Source: Nitrospirota bacterium
GTDB lineage: Bacteria; Nitrospirota; Thermodesulfovibrionia; Thermodesulfovibrionales; JdFR-85
Assembly: GCA_013152195.1 (NCBI GenBank)
Contig: JAADGU010000019.1
Location: 1-12,830 of the forward strand
DNA: 12,830 bases
Reading direction: 5' to 3'
The notes beneath the pieces are model-generated. The model worked only from the letters and a program-made list of their open reading frames with translations. It was not told the DNA's origin and did no database searches. Both the position numbers and the translations under genes were made by a program. Below, piece after piece: positions 7,020 through 12,830 of the stretch (positions are counted from its first letter, which is position 1; every line of letters starts with the position of its first letter).

Positions 7020-7155
7020 ATATGTGTTTTACGGCGCTGTATCAAGTTATGATTAGAAGCTGCCTGATACCTTAAAATATTCCATTGGGAGGAAATTTCT
7101 CTGGTTTGATATATGAATAATAGAAAAATTCCATTTATTGAGGTGAAGCCCCCGG

Positions 7156-8205
7156 ATGCTTGACGAGAGGAGTATAAAAGTTCTCTGGGCTGTTATAAAT
7201 AGTTATATAAACAACCCTGACCCTGTTGGTTCAAGGTATGTAACGAGGAAGTATTCATTGGAATTTTCTCCTGCCACGATCCGGAATATAATGGCAGACC
7301 TTGAGGAACTGGGGTTCCTGAGCCAGCCTCATACCTCAGCGGGCAGGGTGCCTACTGACAAGGGATACAGATTCTATGTAGAGAACCTTATGGATGAAAA
7401 TGTCTGTTGCCACAAGGGCCTTATTGACTCATTGACCAGGAGGCTGGAAGACTTGCGGGAAGATATCTATACTCTGCTGGACGAGACAACGAGGACCCTT
7501 TCGAGCCACTCCCACTACCTTGGCATTGCGGTTTCTCCAGGGCCGGACGGCAGCACTCTGAGGTGTATTGAACTTATCCCGTACAGTGATGACAGAATAG
7601 CTGTAATTTTATTTACCAATGAAGGTATAATTAAACATAAGATACTTAAAAACAATTTTTCTTTTTCACGGAATGACCTGAACAGGATTGCCCGATATCT
7701 CAATAAGGAGTTTTCAGGGTATACTATAAGAGAGATAAGGCAGCGCCTCCTTGAAGAGATGGCAAGGGATAAGGAGCTGTGCGATACACTAATATCTCAG
7801 GCCCTGAGCCTTTGCGGAGATGTGATGTCCTGTTATGGGGCCAATGTCTTTATCTCGGGTCTTACCGAGATATTGGAGCTGCCGGAGTTTTCCGACATAG
7901 AGAAGATAAAGGAGATATCAAGGACGATAGAAGACAAGCATGCAGTTATAAAACTGATAGACAGCCTTGCCAATGCGGAGGGGGTTCAGGTTGTGATCGG
8001 TGCAGAAAACACAGTTGAAGAGATGAAGGCACTGAGCATCATTACATCTACATACAAAGAGGGGGACAAGCCTGCAGGAATCGTTGGGATAATTGGGCCT
8101 ACAAGAATGGATTATTCTTCCGCCATATCACTTGTGGATGTAACCGCAAGATTCCTAACAGAAATTTTGGATGAAGGAGGTCAGGAATGGAGAAGAGAGA
8201 GATAA
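7156..8205 (+). CDS. hrcA: Heat-inducible transcription repressor HrcA
   Basis: HrcA is a dimeric winged-helix repressor of class I heat-shock genes that binds CIRCE. At 349 residues it has the usual family length. The N-terminal DNA-binding domain shows DPVGSRYVTRKY (22-33), the recognition-helix region FSPATIRNIMADLEELGFL, and the wing motif PHTSAGRVPTDKGYRFYV. The central and C-terminal HrcA domain ends with the typical GIIGPTRMDYSSAISLVD. The start is fixed at ATG 7156, since an in-frame TGA sits at 7144-7146; the ribosome-binding site aggtga (7141-7146) overlaps that stop. It is the first gene of the operon, behind a 137-base leader after CIRCE, and its last 19 bases overlap grpE, indicating translational coupling. 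Confidence 0.97.
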   Translation: MLDERSIKVLWAVINSYINNPDPVGSRYVTRKYSLEFSPATIRNIMADLEELGFLSQPHTSAGRVPTDKGYRFYVENLMDENVCCHKGLIDSLTRRLEDLREDIYTLLDETTRTLSSHSHYLGIAVSPGPDGSTLRCIELIPYSDDRIAVILFTNEGIIKHKILKNNFSFSRNDLNRIARYLNKEFSGYTIREIRQRLLEEMARDKELCDTLISQALSLCGDVMSCYGANVFISGLTEILELPEFSDIEKIKEISRTIEDKHAVIKLIDSLANAEGVQVVIGAENTVEEMKALSIITSTYKEGDKPAGIVGIIGPTRMDYSSAISLVDVTARFLTEILDEGGQEWRRER

Positions 8206-8762
8206 AAGACCTGGAAATAAAGGAAGAACACCCTGTAGAGGAGAAAAAAGAGGGGCCAGAGGATCTGGTGCCGGTTGAACAGCCGCTTGAGGAGAGGATA
8301 AAGGAGCTGGAGACTGAGTTAGCTGAAAGCAGGGAGAGATACCTTAGACTTTATGCAGAGTTTGAGAACTATAAAAAAAGGGTTCAGAAGGACAAGGAAG
8401 AGATGCTGAAATATGGTACGGAGCCGCTTCTTCAGGACCTCCTGACAGTACTTGACAACCTTGAAATGGCCATACAGCATGCTGAAAAGGATGTTTCTGC
8501 AGAGAGTCTCCTTCAGGGAGTTGAACTGACACTAAAGGAGTTCAGAAAGGTATTAGGCAAGTATGGCATCAGTGAAATAGAGGCAGTTGGAAAGCCATTT
8601 GACCCTGCATATCATCATGCAATGAGTCAGGTAGAGAGAAGTGACCTTGATGACAAGACCGTAGTTGAAGAATACAGGAAAGGGTATATGTTCAAGGACA
8701 GGACTATAAGACCAGCCCTTGTTTCAGTTTCCAAGAAGAGTGCCCCCGAGGACAAGGAATGA
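8187..8762 (+). CDS. grpE: Nucleotide exchange factor GrpE
   Basis: GrpE is the dimeric cytoplasmic co-chaperone that releases ADP from DnaK and acts as a thermosensor. The 191-residue product has a charged N-terminal tail (about 1-35), a long helical coiled-coil with the motif YLRLYAEFENYKKRVQKDKEE (52-72), and a C-terminal beta domain with FDPAYHHAMSQVE and GYMFKDRTIRPALVSVSK, all family hallmarks. A strong Shine-Dalgarno sequence gaaggaggt (8172-8180) lies inside hrcA, and the ATG overlaps the hrcA 3' end by 19 bases, so coupled translation is likely. The stop codon TGA overlaps the ATG of a 25-codon ORF that leads to dnaK. Confidence 0.97.
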   Translation: MEKREIKDLEIKEEHPVEEKKEGPEDLVPVEQPLEERIKELETELAESRERYLRLYAEFENYKKRVQKDKEEMLKYGTEPLLQDLLTVLDNLEMAIQHAEKDVSAESLLQGVELTLKEFRKVLGKYGISEIEAVGKPFDPAYHHAMSQVERSDLDDKTVVEEYRKGYMFKDRTIRPALVSVSKKSAPEDKE

Positions 8763-8836
8763 TGTTGCGGGTGGACGAGAGCAGTGACAACGATGAACAA
8801 TCCGGACAAACAGAAGAACTAAAGAAGGAGGAATAA
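8759..8836 (+). CDS. Possible 25-residue acidic peptide between grpE and dnaK
   Basis: An ATG at 8759 overlaps the grpE stop in the ATGA arrangement typical of coupled translation. The frame runs 25 codons (MMLRVDESSDNDEQSGQT..., ending ELKKEE) to TAA 8834-8836, five bases before the dnaK ATG. The dnaK ribosome-binding site aaggagg lies within its last codons, so ribosomes finishing here could restart at dnaK. The product would be highly acidic and low in complexity, so it resembles no known protein; it may serve only to couple grpE and dnaK translation, or be a chance open frame. Confidence 0.3.
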   Translation: MMLRVDESSDNDEQSGQTEELKKEE

Positions 8837-8841
8837 ATATT

Positions 8842-10758
8842 ATGGGGAAAGCAATCGGTATAGACCTTGGAACAACAAATTCTGTTGTAGCCGTTATGCA
8901 GGGTGGCGAGCCAGTAGTGATTCCAAACCAGGAAGGAAGCCGTACAACACCATCGGTAGTTGCCTTTACGGAAAAGGGTGAAAGGCTGGTTGGCCAGATT
9001 GCAAAGCGTCAGTCCATTACGAATCCCGAGAATACGATATTCTCAATAAAGCGGCTTATGGGCAGGAAGTACGATTCTGAAATAGTCAAGGAGGCCATGA
9101 AGCGGCTGCCTTATAAAATCGTTCCGGCCCCTAATGGGGATGCCCATGTAGAGGCACGCGGCAAGAAATACTCTCCGCAGGAGATATCTGCAATGATCCT
9201 GCAAAAACTGAAGCAGGCTGCAGAGGACTATCTCGGCGAGCCTGTAAGCGATGCCGTAATAACCGTGCCTGCCTACTTTGATGACAGTCAGAGACAGGCA
9301 ACCAAGGATGCCGGGAAAATAGCAGGATTGAATGTGCTGAGGATAATTAACGAGCCTACGGCTGCAGCCCTTGCATACGGGCTCGATAAAAAGGCAGAAG
9401 AAAAGGTCGCTGTATATGACCTTGGTGGAGGCACTTTCGATATATCCATTCTTGAGATAGGCGAGGGAGTTATTGAGGTGCACTCTACAAGTGGGGATAC
9501 TTTTCTTGGCGGTGACGACTTTGATCTCAGGATTATAGACTGGATGGTAGAGGAGTTCAGGAAGGATCAGGGGATTGACCTGAAGCAGGACAAAATGGCT
9601 CTGCAGAGGTTGAAGGAGGCTGCTGAAAAGGCAAAGATAGAGCTCTCTACTGCTTTGGAGACAGAGATAAATCTTCCCTTTATAACAGCAGATGCAACAG
9701 GTCCCAAACACCTTGTTATAAAGCTTACCAAGTCAAAATTCGAGCAGCTTGTCTCAGATCTTATTGAGAAAACGGCAGGTCCATGCAAGAGGGCACTTGA
9801 GGATGCAAAACTGACAGAGAAAGATATTGATGAGGTCCTGCTCATTGGTGGACAGACAAGGACACCAAAGGTGCAGGAGGTTGTGAAGAAGATTTTTGGC
9901 AAGGATCCAAACAAGACCATTAACCCTGATGAGGCGGTTGCAATCGGGGCAGCTATTCAGGCGGCGGTGCTTAAAGGTGAGGTCAAGGAAGTGCTTCTCC
10001 TTGATGTTATCCCCCTGTCACTTGGAATTGAGACGCTTGGCGGAGTTTTTACAAAGATAATCGAGAGAAATACCACGATTCCTACAAAGAAGAGCCAGAT
10101 ATTTTCGACTGCAACCGATAATCAGCCGGCTGTTACCATCAAGATATTCCAGGGTGAAAGGGAGATGGCTGCAGATAATAAGCTCCTTGGGGTATTTGAG
10201 CTTGTGGGAATTCCTCCGGCACCAAGAGGGGTGCCACAAATCGAGGTTACCTTTGACATTGATGCAAACGGCATACTCCATGTTTCTGCCAAGGATCTTG
10301 GTACAGGCAAGGAGCAGTCTATAAGGATAACCGCATCGAGTGGCCTTACTGAGGAAGAGATAAAAAAGATGGCCCGTGACGCTGAAGAACATGCAGAAGA
10401 GGACAGGAAGAAGAAAGAGCTTGCCGAGGCAAAAAATGAGGCAGACAATCTTGTCTACAGCGTGGAGAAGTCCCTGAAGGATTATGGGGACAAAATTTCG
10501 GAGGAAGAGAGGAAGGAGATTGAAGAGGCACTCGAAAACTGCAGAAAAGTCAAGGATACAAGCACTGATGCGTCAGAGATAAAGTCCGCAATTGAGCGGC
10601 TGACCCAGTCTTCCTATAAACTTGCAGAACATCTTTACAAGGATGCGCAGGCACAGCAGGCGGCTGGTGCTTCTGAGGAAAAGCCTGACGGTAGTAAGCC
10701 TGCCGAGGAAGATGTAGTCGAGGCAGAGTTCGAAGATGTTGATAAGGACAAATCGTAG
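8842..10758 (+). CDS. dnaK: Chaperone DnaK (Hsp70)
   Basis: DnaK is the ATP-dependent Hsp70 chaperone that, with DnaJ and GrpE, refolds and protects proteins in the cytoplasm. The 638-residue product has full family length. The nucleotide-binding domain shows the phosphate loop IGIDLGTTNSVV (5-16), the central YDLGGGTFDISIL and the adenosine motif LLIGGQTRTPKVQE. The interdomain linker VLLLDV is at 384-389, followed by PLSLGIETLGG and the substrate-binding beta domain, then the helical lid. The C-terminal tail ends in EEDVVEAEFEDVDKDKS, the usual acidic ending of bacterial DnaK. A strong ribosome-binding site aaggagg (8825-8831) precedes ATG 8842. The gene is intact and is third in the CIRCE-controlled operon. 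Confidence 0.99.
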   Translation: MGKAIGIDLGTTNSVVAVMQGGEPVVIPNQEGSRTTPSVVAFTEKGERLVGQIAKRQSITNPENTIFSIKRLMGRKYDSEIVKEAMKRLPYKIVPAPNGDAHVEARGKKYSPQEISAMILQKLKQAAEDYLGEPVSDAVITVPAYFDDSQRQATKDAGKIAGLNVLRIINEPTAAALAYGLDKKAEEKVAVYDLGGGTFDISILEIGEGVIEVHSTSGDTFLGGDDFDLRIIDWMVEEFRKDQGIDLKQDKMALQRLKEAAEKAKIELSTALETEINLPFITADATGPKHLVIKLTKSKFEQLVSDLIEKTAGPCKRALEDAKLTEKDIDEVLLIGGQTRTPKVQEVVKKIFGKDPNKTINPDEAVAIGAAIQAAVLKGEVKEVLLLDVIPLSLGIETLGGVFTKIIERNTTIPTKKSQIFSTATDNQPAVTIKIFQGEREMAADNKLLGVFELVGIPPAPRGVPQIEVTFDIDANGILHVSAKDLGTGKEQSIRITASSGLTEEEIKKMARDAEEHAEEDRKKKELAEAKNEADNLVYSVEKSLKDYGDKISEEERKEIEEALENCRKVKDTSTDASEIKSAIERLTQSSYKLAEHLYKDAQAQQAAGASEEKPDGSKPAEEDVVEAEFEDVDKDKS

Positions 10759-10776
10759 GTTCTGGTAATGGATAAC

Positions 10777-10803
10777 AGGTGGCAGGTTTAGAACCTGTCA
10801 CCT
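10777..10803 (+). promoter_or_regulatory. 12-bp hairpin between dnaK and dnaJ
   Basis: aggtggcaggtt (10777-10788) can pair with aacctgtcacct (10792-10803) across a three-base loop, with one G-U wobble. No T-run follows, so it is unlikely to be a full intrinsic terminator. In the message it could slow polymerase, protect the dnaK 3' end or mark a processing site, lowering dnaJ relative to dnaK; this role is inference. Similar AGGT/ACCT-rich repeats are also common as dispersed intergenic repeats. Confidence 0.5.
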
Positions 10804-10835
10804 AAAACCCGATACCTGAACATACATTGATACAT

Positions 10836-11930
10836 ATGAAAGATTATTACAGAATACTGGGCGTTAACCGGGATGCTACAGATAGTGAGATGAAAAAGGC
10901 CTTCAGAAGGCTTGCAATGAAGTACCATCCTGACAGAAACCCTGAAAACAAGGATGCAGAAGACAAGTTTAAGGAGATCAACGAGGCTTATGCCTGCCTG
11001 AGTGATCCTGAAAAGAGGTCTAATTATGACCGCTTTGGGTCAGCCGATGGCATGGGCGGGGGTGGGGCCGGCTATGGTCCTTTCAATTCAAATTTCTCTG
11101 ATATCTTTGAGGATATATTCGGGGATTTTTTCGGAACTTTTGCCGGACAGGGCAGGGCCAGGGCAACCAGGGGAGCTGACCTGAGATATGACCTTACTCT
11201 TTCCCTTGAGGAGGCTGTCAGGGGTGTTGAAAAAGAGCTCAAACTGCCGAGTTGGGAAATCTGCGGGGTCTGCGAAGGTTCTGGTGCCAAGCCGGGGCAT
11301 GGTCCCGTAACATGTCCTGATTGTAACGGAGCAGGTCAGAGAAGGTTTCAACAGGGTTTCTTTTCAGTAACAAGGACGTGCAGCAGGTGTGGCGGGACTG
11401 GACAGTTCATCACAACCCCGTGTTCAGAATGTGATGGAGACGGCAGGGTCAGGAAGTTCAGGGTCCTGTCTGTCAAGGTGCCTCCCGGCGTTGATTCAGG
11501 GTCACGACTCAGGATGTCAGGAGAAGGTGAACCCGGCACCAATGGTGGCCCACCAGGTGATCTCTATATAGTTATTACCGTTAAACCTCATAAATTCTTC
11601 AAACGGGAAGGGCTGAATCTTTATTGCGATGTTCCCGTTAGTTTCACCCAGGCTGTCCTTGGGGCAGAGATTGAGGTGCCGACGCTTTATGGTAACGAGA
11701 AGATCAAGATACCTCCCCACACACCTTCGGGAAAGGAGTTTGTCCTTAAGGGACGTGGAGTGCCAAAGCTCGGAGGTCACTCAAAGGGTAACCAGATAGT
11801 CAGAATATATATTGATGTACCGAAAAAACTTACCAAGAGACAAAAGGAACTCCTTGAGGAGTTTGCAAGCTTAAGTGGTGACGAGGTTCAGAGTGGTTTT
11901 ATGGAGAAGCTGAAGGAGTTTTTCTCTTAG
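10836..11930 (+). CDS. dnaJ: Chaperone DnaJ (Hsp40, type I)
   Basis: DnaJ delivers unfolded proteins to DnaK and stimulates its ATPase through its J domain. The 364-residue product has the full class I architecture: J domain (1-70) with HPD at 31-33, a Gly/Phe-rich region (about 72-110), the zinc-binding domain with four CXXCXGXG repeats (about 143-203: CGVCEGSG, CPDCNGAG, CSRCGGTG, CSECDGDG), and C-terminal substrate-binding domains. ATG 10836 gives the canonical MKDYYRILGV start; an in-frame TTG at 10827 adds only three residues and is not preferred. No clear Shine-Dalgarno sequence is visible upstream, so initiation may be weaker than for dnaK. It is separated from dnaK by 77 bases containing a hairpin, and from rsmE by 22 bases. 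Confidence 0.98.
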   Translation: MKDYYRILGVNRDATDSEMKKAFRRLAMKYHPDRNPENKDAEDKFKEINEAYACLSDPEKRSNYDRFGSADGMGGGGAGYGPFNSNFSDIFEDIFGDFFGTFAGQGRARATRGADLRYDLTLSLEEAVRGVEKELKLPSWEICGVCEGSGAKPGHGPVTCPDCNGAGQRRFQQGFFSVTRTCSRCGGTGQFITTPCSECDGDGRVRKFRVLSVKVPPGVDSGSRLRMSGEGEPGTNGGPPGDLYIVITVKPHKFFKREGLNLYCDVPVSFTQAVLGAEIEVPTLYGNEKIKIPPHTPSGKEFVLKGRGVPKLGGHSKGNQIVRIYIDVPKKLTKRQKELLEEFASLSGDEVQSGFMEKLKEFFS

Positions 11931-11952
11931 CCGCGCATCAAAATGTTTTGTC

Positions 11953-12672
11953 ATGCCTCGCATAATCCTTCCTTCAATAAGTCCGGATGACAGAGAATTG
12001 GCTGTTACGGATCAGAACCTGAAATACCTCAGGGATGTACTCAGGGTCTCAAGGGGTGATGAGGTTATAGTCCTGGACGGTCATGGGCTTGCTTTAAAGA
12101 CGTGTGTGCGGGAGACAGGGAAAAAACATATCCTGCTTGAGGTCCGGGGTAGATGTCCCATAGATACAGAGTCTCCGTTGCACCTCATGCTGATTCAGGG
12201 CCTTTTGAAAGGGGACAGAATGGACCTTGTGATACAGAAGGCGACTGAGCTGGGTGTAAGGGAGATATTCCCTGTGGTGACCGAGAGGTCTCAGGTCAGG
12301 TTCAGCCGAAAGCTGGAGCACTGGAAGAGGGTGGCAGAAGAGGCTGCAAGGCAGTCGGGAAGGTTGCTGGTTCCGGTGGTTCATGATGTTTGCAAGATGC
12401 AAGATATGTTTGACTCTCTGGAGGATGAATCGGTCAGGATTATATTTTCTGAAAGTGAGAAGAAAGGCTTCAACCCCCCATCTTCAATTTCAAGCTCCTT
12501 TGTCTATTACATGGTAGGACCTGAGGGTGGTTTTACTGATAAGGAGGTTCAGTGGGCAAAAGAGTTCGGCTTTATCTGTGCAGGGCTTGGTAAGCGTAAG
12601 CGAATATTGAGGGCTGAGACGGCTTCAATATCGGGAGCAGTACTTTTACAGTTTCTTTTTGGGGACCTTTAG
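11953..12672 (+). CDS. rsmE: 16S rRNA (uracil-1498-N3)-methyltransferase RsmE
   Basis: RsmE is a SPOUT-class methyltransferase that makes m3U1498 in 16S rRNA, using SAM. The 239-residue product has the usual length. An N-terminal PUA-like RNA-binding domain includes the phrase HYLRDVLR-like NLKYLRDVLRVSRGDEV; the SPOUT domain shows LLKGDRMDLVIQKATELGV, ERSQVRF and the knot-forming SAM site YYMVGPEGGFTDKEV followed by LGKRKRILRAETA. The start ATG 11953 lies 22 bases after dnaJ; the ribosome-binding site is poor. In Firmicutes rsmE commonly follows dnaJ with prmA between them; here prmA is absent and rsmE is directly attached, so it is presumably co-transcribed with the heat-shock operon. Confidence 0.95.
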   Translation: MPRIILPSISPDDRELAVTDQNLKYLRDVLRVSRGDEVIVLDGHGLALKTCVRETGKKHILLEVRGRCPIDTESPLHLMLIQGLLKGDRMDLVIQKATELGVREIFPVVTERSQVRFSRKLEHWKRVAEEAARQSGRLLVPVVHDVCKMQDMFDSLEDESVRIIFSESEKKGFNPPSSISSSFVYYMVGPEGGFTDKEVQWAKEFGFICAGLGKRKRILRAETASISGAVLLQFLFGDL

Positions 12673-12678
12673 ATTGAC

Positions 12679-12706
12679 TATTGACGATTGAATTATTGAC
12701 GATTGA
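12679..12706. repeat. Short tandem direct repeat after rsmE
   Basis: tattgacgattga occurs at 12679-12691 and again at 12694-12706, preceded by a partial copy (attgacta) right after the rsmE stop. Such ATTGAC/ATTGA strings are common intergenic repeats; no function is apparent. Confidence 0.6.
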
Positions 12707-12734
12707 GAAAAATATGGGGGTATTGGTCTCCCCT

Positions 12735-12772
12735 CCATCACTCCAAGCCTGCCACTCCGTCACTCCAGGCTT
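12735..12772. repeat. Imperfect direct repeat with a 7-bp inverted pair
   Basis: ccatcactccaagcct (12735-12750) is repeated with a few changes as ccgtcactccaggctt (12757-12772), a 22-base period. Within it aagcctg (12745-12751) and caggctt (12766-12772) can pair across a 14-base loop. No T-run follows, so a terminator is not supported. The whole stretch 12673-12830 contains no convincing gene. Confidence 0.45.
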
Positions 12773-12830
12773 TCCCCTCCAGGTTGTTTCCCTCTTCTGC
12801 TTCTCTGATATTAACCACATGGTCAGTCAT

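Noticed and set aside
7080..7155. RNA thermometer of the ROSE or fourU type in the hrcA leader
   Set aside because: Only weak, mismatched pairing with the ribosome-binding region could be drawn by eye; not enough to annotate.
9043..9711. 222-codon open frame on the minus strand within dnaK
   Set aside because: Antisense shadow of dnaK with cysteine/leucine-rich low-complexity product and no ribosome-binding site.
12572..12830. Minus-strand open frames at the right edge, including one reading MTDHVVNIREAEEGNN from 12830
   Set aside because: One overlaps the conserved 3' part of rsmE and crosses repeats; the other ends after about 30 codons within a repeat. Neither resembles a known protein, though a fragment of a gene beyond the edge cannot be excluded.

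Overview
The window is an ordinary chromosomal stretch from a Gram-negative-type, probably anaerobic or sulfur/iron-cycling bacterium. The gene mix (long-form HflX, an AhbD/NirJ-like radical SAM protein beside hemE, a stand-alone B12-binding-type radical SAM protein, and a CIRCE/HrcA heat-shock operon ending in rsmE) best suits Nitrospirota or a deltaproteobacterial lineage. This placement is inference from gene content and protein character; no marker here fixes it. No phage, CRISPR, transposase, tRNA or rRNA gene was seen.

Left part, 1-4047 (+ strand): the 3' 1.5 kb of hflX (its start lies before the window), then 11 bases later a radical SAM/SPASM gene resembling AhbD/NirJ, then hemE. Both tetrapyrrole genes carry a reading-frame break. 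The radical SAM gene loses its conserved C-terminal tail, with the last cluster cysteine, into another frame near 2553. hemE has one extra copy of a CAGG unit (four in a row, 2838-2853) inside the RQAGRYLP active-site motif. Two imperfectly palindromic non-coding elements fill the gaps on either side of hemE: 2599-2752, and 3816-4037 with 31-bp perfect terminal inverted repeats and nested hairpins.

Middle part, 4063-6885: a UMF1-type MFS transporter (+) meets a B12-binding-type radical SAM protein (-). Their 3' ends overlap by 18 bases with no terminator between them.

Right part, 6886-12672 (+ strand): a divergent intergenic region holds a good sigma-70-type promoter with a perfect CIRCE operator, followed by hrcA-grpE-dnaK-dnaJ-rsmE. 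HrcA represses its own operon through CIRCE. GrpE, DnaK and DnaJ form the Hsp70 refolding machine, and RsmE methylates 16S rRNA. Details of note are the hrcA/grpE overlap, a 25-codon ORF that starts on the grpE stop and ends just before dnaK, and a 12-bp hairpin between dnaK and dnaJ. The last 158 bases contain only short repeats.

I found no clearly new multi-gene system. The most interesting signals are the two frame breaks in neighbouring haem-pathway genes and the structured repeat elements around hemE.
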